From the NCBI GenBank assembly GCA_002337605.1, contig DDGL01000007.1, positions 1 to 64,000 on the forward strand: a DNA stretch of 64,000 nucleotides, written 5' to 3'. Below are positions 26,901-34,657 of the stretch, one piece after another. This stretch comes from Flavobacteriaceae bacterium UBA1903. GTDB lineage: Bacteria > Bacteroidota > Bacteroidia > Flavobacteriales > Flavobacteriaceae. Within the stretch, counting starts at the first letter, position 1; every line of letters begins with the position of its first letter. Both the position numbers and the translations under genes were made by a program. The notes below the pieces were generated by a model. It was not told the DNA's origin and searched no databases. It worked only from the letters and a program-made list of their open reading frames with translations.

Positions 26901-28975
26901 TTAAAATAGACGACATGGTCAATTTGATAGGTGGGAAAGCCATTGTTAGTGTTCTTTAAAATTTTCAACACATCACCTATCACAGGAAGCGAACTCATAT
27001 ACTCATAATGTGCTATACATTCCTTATCTGAAAATTCTTGTATGAATAGGGATTCCCCTTTTTTACCTTTTTGATAATACTTCTTAAATATACCTTCATG
27101 GGGAACCGTATACGTGTGCAATACACCAGCTTCATTTCCAAACCATTCTGTCGATTCTTTTTCTCCATAAATATTGAAGGCGCAGCCCCAAGTTTTAATA
27201 CCTAATTCTCTAACTTGTTGGTCGAGCAGAAAGGAGGCTTCTTGTAATTCGTCACTGTGTTGCATTGCCATGGTTCGGCTTCGGACTTTTTCGAGGGCTA
27301 ATTCTATTTGAGTTTCTCGTTTCTGCTTTTCAGCTTTTTGCAGGTCTTCAAATCGTTTGTATGCCAAATCGAATACCTGGGCAAACCGCATTAAAATCTC
27401 TATAGATGCTTTTGATGGATCGGTTACTTTTCCGGCAAGGCTAAATCCGATTTCCCCATGTGTTGTCCGTGCAATGATAAAGGTGAGCCCTCCAATATGT
27501 TGAATATCCTCTTGGGTGGGTGCATTTGGATCGGCTAGCTGGTAGTGTCCATGGATGTTCATGTTTTCAATATAATCCCAGGCTTCATCGGCATCCAATG
27601 CTAATACAAACGTAGGTTCTGTACCTTTTTCCCAAGTAGTCAAGGCTGGAATGTCGTCGTGTACAAATTTAGGAACAGTAATAACCATACCAAGTCTACC
27701 GCCATCTACTGCGGTCATGGACATTTCATAGGTATCCTTCAGCCACTTCATGTGCCAGAAATAATCGGCTTCGTGCCCTAATGAGAGAAACTCATTACGC
27801 ATGGTCACGACTATTTCAAACAAATCTGAAGATTCTTTCATAGCAGTAACACGCGATCGAATACGTTCAAGCGATAGTTCAACCAGGGTTTCTCTGGCTT
27901 GTTTTTCAGCTTTTTGAAGGTCTAGAAAACGACGGTGCGCCAGATCAAAAACTCCTGCAAATTTCACCAGTATGGCTATATCTTCTTTGGGAGGATCTTT
28001 AACTACACCCGGCAAGCTATACCCAATCTCTCCGTGGGTGGTTCGCGCCATGATAAAGGTGAGTCCGCCAATTTGCCTGATATCATCTTCGGTAGGTGCC
28101 TGCGGATCTATATGCTTGAAATCGCCTAGCGAAACCATTTTATCTATGTAGTCCAATGCTTCTTCCACCTTCATGGCGTATACCACGGTTGGTTTTTTAC
28201 TCTTTTCCCAGTTTGCAAGAACTGGAATGTTGCCATGGATATGCCTTGGTAGTTCCATGACAAAACCTATTTTGGTACCATCGCCAGAGGTCATTGCTTT
28301 TTCGTAGGTTTCAGGCAGCCACATCATATGCCAGAAATAGTGGGCTTCATGGCCTAGTTTAGTAAATTCAGTACGCATGGAGACTACAATATCCAGCAAG
28401 TCTGCCGTTTCTTTCATTGCCACTGCTTGCGCGCGGATACGTTCTAGTGCTCCTTCTATCTCCAGCTCTCTATTTTTTTCTTCTAGTTCTTTGGTGCGCC
28501 TTTGAATGGCTTCACGCAATTGTAGATTTTCGGCAGTGACTTGATCAAAACCTATGGTTTCCCCTTCCTGTGCTTTGCTGTCTGGAGTAGAGTAGTGCTG
28601 GTAGATAAACTTCCAGCCTTTCTTGGTGTTTTGCAGGGCATTGCTGAAACGAAAACGACTATAAAATGACCAATCGTCGCCAGCTAAAAACCATGCATCA
28701 AAGAGGTGAGTGATAAAAACCAGCTCGCCGAATTGTTCTAATATCTTGGTTTCGTTTCGCAATTGAGATTTGCCTGAAAGCTGTTCGGCTGTGGCTTCAA
28801 AAAAACGGGTGGTGTCTTTTCGGTTTAAGAATTCTTCGTTTGCAGTGGAACCTATAAAATGAAAGGTATCGTCAAAGTACGAATCATAGGTTGCTACATC
28901 ACCATTTAAATAGCTGTGTAGCCATGTGTCGTATACGTTTAAAACTTCCTTTTTAGTTTGAGGAGTAAGGCTCAT
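20900..28975 (-). CDS. Giant soluble histidine kinase with twelve tandem sensor repeats
   Basis: A 2691-residue protein without signal peptide or membrane helix. Residues 1-135 form an NTF2/SnoaL-like domain (VYDTWLHSYLNGDVATYDSYF, F..YQHYS). Then come twelve repeats of about 187 residues, each opening with a helix ALE(K/R)(V/I)R(S/A)..AM near residues 175, 368, 558, 742, 925, 1115, 1303, 1490, 1675, 1868, 2050 and 2232. Each holds a GAF-like alpha/beta core and closes with RFAKVFEQ.Y.RF.DL.KAE. The C-terminus is HisKA (IAHEIQNP, His about 2453) and HATPase (NLITNAFYA, DNGNGIP, GTGLGLSMS). All kinase boxes are intact. It is the first gene of the operon. Repeats 1-2 resemble each other most, as do 11-12. 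The ligand is unknown. Confidence 0.9.
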   Translation of the reverse strand: MSLTPQTKKEVLNVYDTWLHSYLNGDVATYDSYFDDTFHFIGSTANEEFLNRKDTTRFFEATAEQLSGKSQLRNETKILEQFGELVFITHLFDAWFLAGDDWSFYSRFRFSNALQNTKKGWKFIYQHYSTPDSKAQEGETIGFDQVTAENLQLREAIQRRTKELEEKNRELEIEGALERIRAQAVAMKETADLLDIVVSMRTEFTKLGHEAHYFWHMMWLPETYEKAMTSGDGTKIGFVMELPRHIHGNIPVLANWEKSKKPTVVYAMKVEEALDYIDKMVSLGDFKHIDPQAPTEDDIRQIGGLTFIMARTTHGEIGYSLPGVVKDPPKEDIAILVKFAGVFDLAHRRFLDLQKAEKQARETLVELSLERIRSRVTAMKESSDLFEIVVTMRNEFLSLGHEADYFWHMKWLKDTYEMSMTAVDGGRLGMVITVPKFVHDDIPALTTWEKGTEPTFVLALDADEAWDYIENMNIHGHYQLADPNAPTQEDIQHIGGLTFIIARTTHGEIGFSLAGKVTDPSKASIEILMRFAQVFDLAYKRFEDLQKAEKQKRETQIELALEKVRSRTMAMQHSDELQEASFLLDQQVRELGIKTWGCAFNIYGEKESTEWFGNEAGVLHTYTVPHEGIFKKYYQKGKKGESLFIQEFSDKECIAHYEYMSSLPVIGDVLKILKNTNNGFPTYQIDHVVYFKYGYLLFITREHVPDAHDIFKRFAKVFEQTYTRFLDLKKAEAQAKEAKIETALEKVRSRSLAMQNSEELKELIGTVYKELNSLDMELDRCLIWIMNDDDYSTRLWMANREAEPVSFYVQNHKNPPYRAVIKGWKERNTDWEYHLKGKIKKDWDKFVFEKTEMKHFPEKLKKMMQASEHTVMSGSFHSFGCLQTAGPEGLSNEQRSILTRFAKVFNQAYTRFSDLKKAEAQAREAQIETALERVRSRSMAMHNSEELKEVIQVLYDQFVQLNINIEHAGFILDYKDNDNMHIWLADENAVFPEIVIPYFDCAHWNSFNKAKNKGDNFFANQLDFEEKNKFYKDLFECIPDVPEDTKKTYFEFDGLAISTVLLDTVGVYIENYSGNPFSDEENDILLRFGKVFQQTYTRFLDLQKAEALTREAQIELGLERLRARAMAMQHSDELSDLVATLLQELTVLDFSLSFCIINIYNEPDQSNTVWAANPAEGKAPESYYMIFEDYPFHHAMMREWKAQTPKFVYVMEGEEKELYDDYLYVDTEFSRFPKKVQDANRALDRYVASFVFSPFGGLQTVGDQPLSEESLDILYRFGKVFNQTYTRFIDLQKAEAQAREAQIENALEKVRSRTMAMQHSDELPEAANVLFTEVQNLGIPSWSCGYNILSEDKKSSTCIMSSEGEIQSPFVLPLTKHKSLKPWHKAIINNKDFFVYEQGGKELEAHYEYMQSLPDLKETFQQFKDAEIPLPTFQVNHLAKFTNGFLLFITYERVPEAHVIFKRFGKVFEQTYTRFLDLQKAEAQAKEAQIEAALERVRSRSMAMHKSDEIGDVAFVLFQQLKSLGGKFWGTGFGFCEKDSKADEFWFANENGIMPHLKIPNTKDPAHKQMHQGWKKNLESFSISKGGKELKNHYKYMLTVPDVQPIFQNMLDNGISFPKWQKWHAAYFKYGYLLAITTETYENEDIFKRFAKVFEQAYTRFLDLQKAEAQAREAQIEAALEKVRSRSLAMHTTNELQEVVAVVAEKLKNLGVIFDAGGVILCTYFPDKKDVLHWIAADDFSYSGSYLVPYFEHPIFDDAWDSKHRGDAYFSKDFSVQDKNSFFEYAFEHSDYKDFPDEFKQHALQAEQHRLTAAWSKNSAIIIPSFTEAIPSESDAEILKRFAKVFEQAYIRFMDLQKSEERARKSQIDIALERVRARAMAMHQSDELSEAAEVLYQEFYKLGVTPFSCGYLINDNENNCWEVWMTDANDKSFKSFWTLPFDADHHLKRRYKSWKNKEAFHVTFLEGEENTEHHKVIAQFAPWKLDTLESLPNRLVLNSAHFTHGHLLIVTGEVLTPEEASILTRFAKVFEQAYIRFTDLQKAEKQAKEAKIEASLEKMRTVALTLKKSDDMLEIAQALYEQLLELGFNDIRNAIIDIHNDETETFLDYDYSHDMSSAITEFSYHGDPVIEKQIKQTQSANDAFFEIELKGEQLKELIETRIQNGEQDDPRLHNTDHLTYNLYSFGNGAIGISNFGILSDEQKKVLKRFRNVFTFAYKRYTDLANAEAQAMEAKIEASLEKVRNVALGMKQSDHLLEIVQALYEQLLELGFTDIRNALIDVNNEDDETFMDYDYSHEMGGTVTKMSYSDDPTLEEQLRVIATTTDGFSEMILKGQQLKDLIEMRRKNGEADDPRLENTDSISYILYAFGNGAIGISNFGILNDTQKGILDRFRNVFIFAYQRYNDLAHTEEQAAALLAEKQRLEKTLTDLQQTQKQLIQSEKMASLGELTAGIAHEIQNPLNFVNNFSEVSNELIEEIDEEMTKGDMEEVKLLLKDIKQNLEKINHHGKRADAIVKGMLQHSRKSTADKVPTDINKLADEYLRLAYHGLRAKDKSFNATLETDFDESIGLVQVIPQDMGRVILNLITNAFYATNERKNTLKDKTFKPTVSVVTRKLKNTIEISVKDNGNGIPKQVVDKIFQPFFTTKPTGKGTGLGLSMSYDIVKSHGGELKVKTKEGTGTTFMILIPTKK
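22240..28470. repeat. Twelve-fold about 560-bp coding repeat
   Basis: The tandem sensor modules of the giant kinase recur every 545-580 bp. The junction codons (KAEAQAREAQIE.ALE(K/R)VRSR) are the best conserved part; module cores have diverged. Confidence 0.8.
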
Positions 28976-29076
28976 AATTTACTGATTAAGAGTCTTCAAG
29001 ATGCATTTTTAGGGCAACTTATGAATTAGGAACGCACCCCTGGTTTTGTAAAAATGATATTGAAAGCACTCAACTA

Positions 29077-29084
29077 CCAATGTA
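29077..29084 (-). promoter_or_regulatory. Candidate -7 box TACATTGG of the giant-kinase operon
   Basis: One mismatch to TAnnTTTG. It begins exactly 19 nt from the 24-base operator block, the same spacing and the same variant (TACnTTGG) as the leftward promoter at 44495-44502. The leader to the 28975 start would be about 95 nt. Confidence 0.45.
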
Positions 29085-29103
29085 AGCGAATAATCGATAT
29101 TCA

Positions 29104-29127
29104 TCAATCACACGTTAATGTGATTTT
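29104..29127. promoter_or_regulatory. Operator site 1: ATCACA-CGTTAA-TGTGAT
   Basis: An 18-bp inverted repeat (29107-29124) inside a 24-base block identical to 44522-44545. It lies about 130 bp upstream of the giant-kinase start. The rest of 28976-29235 holds no gene. Confidence 0.7.
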
Positions 29128-29235
29128 ATAGGAAGTATACTATTGAAAGGGGGAGTATTAAGCTGCAAGCAAATGCGTGCTAAAGTGACTTTCAGCAAGA
29201 TATTTTTGGTGGATGTTTTGGAAGAATTATATCGT

Positions 29236-29964
29236 TTATTTTCGTTTATCTATTTCTATTCGAATATTATCTTGAAGTGACTTTGCAGCCTCAGTGGCTT
29301 CTGAATATCTACCAAGAATAAAAAATGTCCACCCCGAATTATAACGCAACGCCTCTTTGAATGCATGGTTTGCAGCCAATTCTTGAAGTTCTACCACGGG
29401 AGATGCACTTTCAAAAGGTACTTCAGTTTTAAAGTTTGCCAATAGGAGAGGTTCAAGCTTATCAGAATAAAATTTGGCATGGTCATCTTCCAATTCTCCC
29501 ATCCATTGATATTTAATTCCGTACAGCTGCATAATTTCTTCCCGAAGACTATCATTTTGAATCATTTCAAAACCAATCGATTTCAAATTGTCATAGGCAG
29601 AAGTGCTTTCAATAAAATAGGGGTTCGAACCTAGATTTGCGTAGGTATATGCGAGTGTATCCGGAACTATATCTGGGTTTTTCAAAGCTTCCAATACGGT
29701 TCTATTTGCATTCAACCTAATGTTATAAAACGCAATATTAAAATCCATGTCATCCAAATCTGACTGGATATTTTTCAACATCACGTTCAGTATATTCAAC
29801 TCAGTTTCAGCTAGCGCTTTCTGTTCATTCCAATTATTAATCTGTAATGCGATCAATATCCCAATCACCACAAGAATAATTTCACCTATGGCATAGAGCA
29901 AGTATTTCGAGAAACGGCCTTCAGCGATGAGGCGTTGACGGATTTTTTGGAAGAATTTTATCAT
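29236..29964 (-). CDS. DUF6090 family membrane protein, array copy 13 (most distal)
   Basis: A 242-residue protein. The N-terminus MIKFFQKIRQRLIAEGRFSKYLLYAIGEIILVV... is the array-wide signal anchor: basic cytoplasmic residues 1-20, one membrane helix about 22-42 with a buried conserved Glu28, then the QINNWNE exit. Residues 47-242 should be periplasmic and mostly helical. The family core motif here is YDNLKSIGFEMIQNDSLREEI (about 124-144). It is separated from copy 12 by 173 bp, the largest gap in the array, and may have its own promoter. DUF6090 has no established function. Confidence 0.85.
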   Translation of the reverse strand: MIKFFQKIRQRLIAEGRFSKYLLYAIGEIILVVIGILIALQINNWNEQKALAETELNILNVMLKNIQSDLDDMDFNIAFYNIRLNANRTVLEALKNPDIVPDTLAYTYANLGSNPYFIESTSAYDNLKSIGFEMIQNDSLREEIMQLYGIKYQWMGELEDDHAKFYSDKLEPLLLANFKTEVPFESASPVVELQELAANHAFKEALRYNSGWTFFILGRYSEATEAAKSLQDNIRIEIDKRK

Positions 29965-30137
29965 TGGTTACTATTTGTACCTTTGCGGTCTCACACCATC
30001 CCTAAGGGGGTGTCTGCGCTCAGTCTAGTTCTTTTAATTAAAAATTATATTCATTTATCTACTATTTTAGAAAGCTCGCCTGTTAGGGTTGGTGCAAGTT
30101 TGTTGGTTAGGCTTATATGGGAAAAAAATTACTCATG

Positions 30138-30893
30138 TTAGTCTTTTTCACTAATTTCTTGATCAATATGTGCAATCAGGTCTACTACTTTAGCACGTAG
30201 TTTGGCGTAGTGAAATTTAATTAACAACAGCGATCTGTTTTTTAGGGATCTAAAAAAGTATAAAAATTCTTGATCGTATTTAAGTGCTAAAAAATTTAGC
30301 GGGCGCAAACTGCCAGGAAATCCGGGACTTTGCGTATTATAATTATAAGAGTCTTCAAAACGGGTAGCAAGTATTGTTGTGTACCCACGCTCAATCTCAA
30401 GAAGGTGCATTTCTTGTTGTGCTAGAAAAAAATTATACTCTGCATCGTACACGTCGATGATCTTCTTACGCAAAACATCATTTGAAACCGAAGTGATCCC
30501 TTTAGATTTAAGTGTTTCAAAAGCGCTTGTGCTGTATTGAAATCTAGTGGGTGTCATTGCATCACTAAACCAGCTTGCTATTGTATCCAAATCCTTTGGT
30601 TGTTCCGTTCGTAAATATTTTAGTATTGTATCGGTTTTTGTAATTCCTCTTGTGGTGTACTTGATGTTGAAATCAATATCTGCCAGGTCTGTTGTTAGTC
30701 CTTCTTTTAAAGAAGTTAGCATTTGTAATTCAAACTTGGAAGACAGCCTTTCTTCATTCCAATTATTTATCTGGAGTGCGATCAATATCCCAATCACCAC
30801 AAGGATGATCTCGCCGATGGCATAGAGGAGGTATTTTGAAAAGCGGTTTTCAATCAGGAGGCGTTGTCTTATTTTTCGGAAGAATTTAATCAT
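30138..30893 (-). CDS. DUF6090 family membrane protein, array copy 12
   Basis: 251 residues. The anchor reads RKIRQRLLIENRF, identical in this stretch to copy 1 at 40053, the opposite end of the array. Core motif FETLKSKGITSVSNDVLRKKI about 125-145, with STSAF before it as in copy 13 (STSAY), so copies 12 and 13 are each other's nearest relatives in the periplasmic part. It follows the AtoE-type transporter gene by 45 bp. Confidence 0.85.
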   Translation of the reverse strand: MIKFFRKIRQRLLIENRFSKYLLYAIGEIILVVIGILIALQINNWNEERLSSKFELQMLTSLKEGLTTDLADIDFNIKYTTRGITKTDTILKYLRTEQPKDLDTIASWFSDAMTPTRFQYSTSAFETLKSKGITSVSNDVLRKKIIDVYDAEYNFFLAQQEMHLLEIERGYTTILATRFEDSYNYNTQSPGFPGSLRPLNFLALKYDQEFLYFFRSLKNRSLLLIKFHYAKLRAKVVDLIAHIDQEISEKD

Positions 30894-30938
30894 AGTATGA
30901 GTCTTTTCTCTTGCTTATGTACACGTGTGTTCTATATG

Positions 30939-32336
30939 CTATAATGGGATCCACATTACTAAAATTGACTGGATGATAAAAAATATAATAAAAGGGAGCA
31001 CCAAATAGCCCATTACATCCCTTGCTTGAATTTTAATGCCCGCACCCATGATGGGAAACACAAGTAATAAATAAAATGGCTGAAGTACATTCGAAAGACT
31101 CTCACCGTAGGCAATAGACAAAGAAGCTCTTGAGACCATTGCCGTAATTTCGTTGGCAGGTAAACCTTCACCAATCTCTTTGACAGCATTAATAATACTA
31201 GGACCTACCACTGCAAATTCACCACCAGCAGATGGTATAGCGAAGTTCATTACGCCACCCGTTACATAGGCGAAAAAGGGATAGGTTTCTATAGTGGCAA
31301 CAGAGGCAATGATTTCGGCCAATTTCTCTCCCAGGCCTGTATAGAGCATGATGCCCATAATACCTGCATAGAAAGGATACTGATATAAAATTCCTGAAAC
31401 ATTACTACTAGAGCGTTTCATAGCAATTACATACCGCATAGGTGTTTTGTGCAATGCGAGTCCAACGATCAGGAAAATGAAGATCATGATATTAAAGTTC
31501 AATTGAAAACCATTGGTGTAAAAGTGATAGATGATATAGCTTACTCCCATTAATACGATGCAAATTTGAAGCACTACCCCGTTATTCAGTGTATCAGAAA
31601 CCGATTTATAAGATAAGTTTAGACCAAGTGCTTCGTCTTGTATAGAGAGTTCTTTTTTAGCCGCTTTATTGACTAACATATCATCTAATTGCTTAATGTT
31701 TTTTGTTTTTGGAATTAGTATAAATAGCAGTAAAGGTGCAAACACAACATAAAGAACCATCATCGATAGATTTAAAACAGATCCCAGGGTAAAGGCACTC
31801 GGAATAATTTCTGTTAAGATTCCTGCTTCAATGAGATAATTATTTTCTGTACCCAACAATAGCGGAATGGAACTCGAAAGACCTGATACCCAACTTCCAC
31901 CACTAAAATAAACACAGGCTACTAAAAACGGGTAATTAACACCTTTGATACGAATGGCCAATTCTCTTGCCAAAACACAGGTTATAACTATCCATCCAAA
32001 ACTGATAAGTGATAATAGTGTTCCAACCAGTACTACTATGACATATACCTGTCTCGGTGTTTTTACGTAATTGGTCAATGTGTCTATGCTCTTATTTACC
32101 AATGGAGAAAGGGCTATGGCAAAGCCGGTAATGATAATCAATACAATCTGCATCCCGAATTCTAGAAGTGAATAAAATCCATCGTACCATCCTGTAACAA
32201 TGTCCATGGGTTTTGCGCCTAGCCAAACAAAGGCAATAAGTCCGGTACTAAGGGTGAGTAACATTGCGAACACAAATGCATTCGGCATATATTTCTCAAA
32301 TAATTTTGTCGACGTTTCTCCGAATTTAGCAAGCAT
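30939..32336 (-). CDS. atoE: AtoE-type short-chain fatty acid transporter
   Basis: A 465-residue polytopic protein with about twelve membrane segments, full length for the AtoE/TIGR00366 family. Family stretches are MPNAFVFAMLLT, GGSWVSGLSSSIPLL, NNGVVLQICIVLMG and the C-terminal MNFAIPSAGGEFAVVGPSI. It would import short-chain fatty acids such as butyrate or acetoacetate. No ato catabolic genes are nearby. It sits inside the DUF6090 array (65 bp after copy 11, 45 bp before copy 12) on the same strand, so it is probably co-transcribed; the reason for this association is unknown. Confidence 0.88.
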   Translation of the reverse strand: MLAKFGETSTKLFEKYMPNAFVFAMLLTLSTGLIAFVWLGAKPMDIVTGWYDGFYSLLEFGMQIVLIIITGFAIALSPLVNKSIDTLTNYVKTPRQVYVIVVLVGTLLSLISFGWIVITCVLARELAIRIKGVNYPFLVACVYFSGGSWVSGLSSSIPLLLGTENNYLIEAGILTEIIPSAFTLGSVLNLSMMVLYVVFAPLLLFILIPKTKNIKQLDDMLVNKAAKKELSIQDEALGLNLSYKSVSDTLNNGVVLQICIVLMGVSYIIYHFYTNGFQLNFNIMIFIFLIVGLALHKTPMRYVIAMKRSSSNVSGILYQYPFYAGIMGIMLYTGLGEKLAEIIASVATIETYPFFAYVTGGVMNFAIPSAGGEFAVVGPSIINAVKEIGEGLPANEITAMVSRASLSIAYGESLSNVLQPFYLLLVFPIMGAGIKIQARDVMGYLVLPFIIFFIIQSILVMWIPL

Positions 32337-32401
32337 AATTAATTTGTTTTAGTTGTTGTTTCTGTATTTCTAAAAGCCATAGCCTAAAGAGCCAGCTCAT
32401 T

Positions 32402-33163
32402 TTAGTGGCACAGGTTTTTTAGCTGGTTGTAAACTGGCTGCATTTGATCTAAAATTTTTTTGAAATGTTGTTTTTCCCTATTGCTCATCAGTACAAAAAA
32501 CACAAGGTCGTTCTGGAACTGTTTATACACTGTAGAACTTTTATCTAAATGCCAGTTATCTATTGGTAAGGTGGCCATAATTTCATCACCTAAAGATGCT
32601 TTGGCATAGTCTGCATACTGAAACCCTACTTGATTATCATCTTCATAAGCAAAGGCTCTTTCTATGCTATGGTTCCTGTTTAAATCCAGTTGGTATATTA
32701 GGTTATCCAACTCTGCATAATATCTAATGAGGGTTTTCTTTAACGAGTCGTTCTTGATAAGATTAAGCTTGCCTGACGAAGTAATATCTAAAATCGTTAC
32801 TTTACTGGGTACAAAAGCGTTAGTTCGTAACCCTTGGATGTAATTATCGATGAGATATTCCTTGGATTTATCTTTTTTTGGTAACTCTAAAAGAAGCGCT
32901 TTACTCTTTTTTATTTTATAGTCAGACTCCTCGGACAGTCGCTTGATATTCTGTCGGTCCAGTTCAAAGTCTTCAAGCAATCTACAATAGTAGTCACTTT
33001 CGGTTGTGTTATTTTTACGGAATTCGTTCCAGTTATTTATCTGTAGCGCAATCAAGATCCCAATCACCACAAGGATAATTTCGCCTATGGCGTAGAGCAG
33101 GTATTTGCTGAATTTGTTTTCAGAAAGTAATCTTTGGCGGATGTTTCGAAAGAATTTAATCAT
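32402..33163 (-). CDS. DUF6090 family membrane protein, array copy 11
   Basis: 253 residues; anchor variant RNIRQRLLSENKF. Core motif SSGKLNLIKNDSLKKTLIRYY about 129-149. The periplasmic part is rich in Asp/Tyr/Lys (DYYCRLLEDFELDR) and holds a Cys near 60. The start overlaps the stop of copy 10 by 4 bp. Confidence 0.85.
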   Translation of the reverse strand: MIKFFRNIRQRLLSENKFSKYLLYAIGEIILVVIGILIALQINNWNEFRKNNTTESDYYCRLLEDFELDRQNIKRLSEESDYKIKKSKALLLELPKKDKSKEYLIDNYIQGLRTNAFVPSKVTILDITSSGKLNLIKNDSLKKTLIRYYAELDNLIYQLDLNRNHSIERAFAYEDDNQVGFQYADYAKASLGDEIMATLPIDNWHLDKSSTVYKQFQNDLVFFVLMSNREKQHFKKILDQMQPVYNQLKNLCH

Positions 33164-33897
33164 ACTGTTTCTTTTATAATGTCTTCAATAATTATTTCTA
33201 ATTGTTTAAGATTATTGCTCGCAGATTTCACCCTATATAAATAATCATCCATAATATTTTCAAACTGTATGTCTTCGAATATATACAGCTTGTCTATGGG
33301 TAATAAAGTTTTGTTTTTCCATTGTAGCATGCCATGCATATCAATATCTTTCATGGAATAATATTTTGATAGATAAGGAATTAATTCATTATCGATTTTT
33401 AATTCAACTCTACTATAACTGACATCGGTTTTTTTTAGGTTTCTTGTCCATTTATAGAGTAAATTTTTTAATTCTTCATTTTGTAGTAATTGCAATTTAC
33501 CTGATTGTAACAAGTCTGAAATTGTATTTTCTGAAGGCCTATATGATCCGGTTTCTAGCATCACATACATTAAACTATCCAAATTGTGTTGTTGAATATG
33601 TTCTCTTTTTTGTCCGACAAGATTAAGTAATGTTATGGCAGCCTTGCTTCCTTGATTGTTTTCTTCAAAGCCTAATTTTAAGGCAACTTTATTTTCTAAA
33701 AATTCGGTGTGTATATTTTTTAAGATACTTTTCTCTTCATTTTGCAGCTGTCTTTCTTGATTCCAATTGTTGATGCTTAAAGCAATTAAAATCCCAATCA
33801 CAACAAGAATGATTTCGCCTATGGCATAGAACAGGTACTTTGAAAAGCGATTCTCACCAATTAATCGTTTGCGGATATGTCTAAAAAATTTTATCAT
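33160..33897 (-). CDS. DUF6090 family membrane protein, array copy 10
   Basis: 245 residues; anchor RHIRKRLIGENRF followed by YLFYAIGEI and a Ser for Gln at the membrane exit (ALSINNW), the most divergent anchor of the set. Core QSGKLQLLQNEELKNLLYKW about 131-150. Gap of 13 bp from copy 9. Confidence 0.85.
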   Translation of the reverse strand: MIKFFRHIRKRLIGENRFSKYLFYAIGEIILVVIGILIALSINNWNQERQLQNEEKSILKNIHTEFLENKVALKLGFEENNQGSKAAITLLNLVGQKREHIQQHNLDSLMYVMLETGSYRPSENTISDLLQSGKLQLLQNEELKNLLYKWTRNLKKTDVSYSRVELKIDNELIPYLSKYYSMKDIDMHGMLQWKNKTLLPIDKLYIFEDIQFENIMDDYLYRVKSASNNLKQLEIIIEDIIKETV

Positions 33898-33910
33898 TAG
33901 TTAGTTGTTA

Positions 33911-34657
33911 CTACATTTTACCTGAAATTTCCTTGTCAATAGCTTCTAGTTGTGAACCGATGCTTTGTGCTACTCGCTGTCCTCTATTTTGAACTGCTGA
34001 ATTTTCAAAAGCTATGGCAGCTAATAATTTTAAAAAAGCATCATCATTTCTTAGTTTGTTATAGTCATCTTGAGAAATTTTGAAATTCCCATAGTATTTC
34101 TTGCTAAGATTAAAATGCATTGAGAAGTAATCCAGTAATTTTGGTTCGCTATGCAACGCATGAAATCGCAAGCGTTCTTCCTCATATCTTTTGTAGTAGG
34201 GATATGATCTTTCATAAAGCAATGAAATATCATTTCTTAGGCTATCATTAGAAATTACTTCCACACCTTTTGATTGTAATAATTGATACCCGCTTCTGTT
34301 AGGGTCAAAATGAGGTGTAACCCTAAGAATAGAAACTACTTTAAAAATCGAATCATTGGGATATTCCTTATTCTTAATAAATTTTTTAACATCCAAGCAT
34401 GCACCATTAATGTCATCCATATATGATATGTCGTCCTGTAATTCCTGAAGATCCATACTTAAATTAACATAGAGTTCTTTAAGTATTTTATTTTCCAAAT
34501 TACTTATTTTTCTTTCGTCATTCCAGGTATTAATTTGTAGCGCAATCAAGATCCCAATCACCACAAGAATGATTTCGCCTATGGCGTAGAGCAGGTACTT
34601 TGAAAAGCGATTCTCGCCAATTAATCGTTTACGTATATTTCTGAAGAATTTAATCAT
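33911..34657 (-). CDS. DUF6090 family membrane protein, array copy 9
   Basis: 248 residues; anchor RNIRKRLIGENRF, exit QINTWND. Core LLQSKGVEVISNDSLRNDI about 126-144. Before the core it has VTPHFDPNRSGY, which resembles the PTFDP stretches of copies 4 and 7 (39228 and 36207), a shared pre-core loop. Start overlaps copy 8 by 8 bp. Confidence 0.85.
   Translation of the reverse strand: MIKFFRNIRKRLIGENRFSKYLLYAIGEIILVVIGILIALQINTWNDERKISNLENKILKELYVNLSMDLQELQDDISYMDDINGACLDVKKFIKNKEYPNDSIFKVVSILRVTPHFDPNRSGYQLLQSKGVEVISNDSLRNDISLLYERSYPYYKRYEEERLRFHALHSEPKLLDYFSMHFNLSKKYYGNFKISQDDYNKLRNDDAFLKLLAAIAFENSAVQNRGQRVAQSIGSQLEAIDKEISGKM

Noticed and set aside
29107..29124. Interpretation of the operator as a cAMP-CRP site
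   Set aside because: A CRP site is TGTGA-N6-TCACA; here the half-sites are in the reverse order, so a LuxR-type regulator fits better, though no binding data exist.
29978..29985. Perfect -7 box TACCTTTG on the plus strand
   Set aside because: No plausible plus-strand gene follows; the genes around it run leftward.
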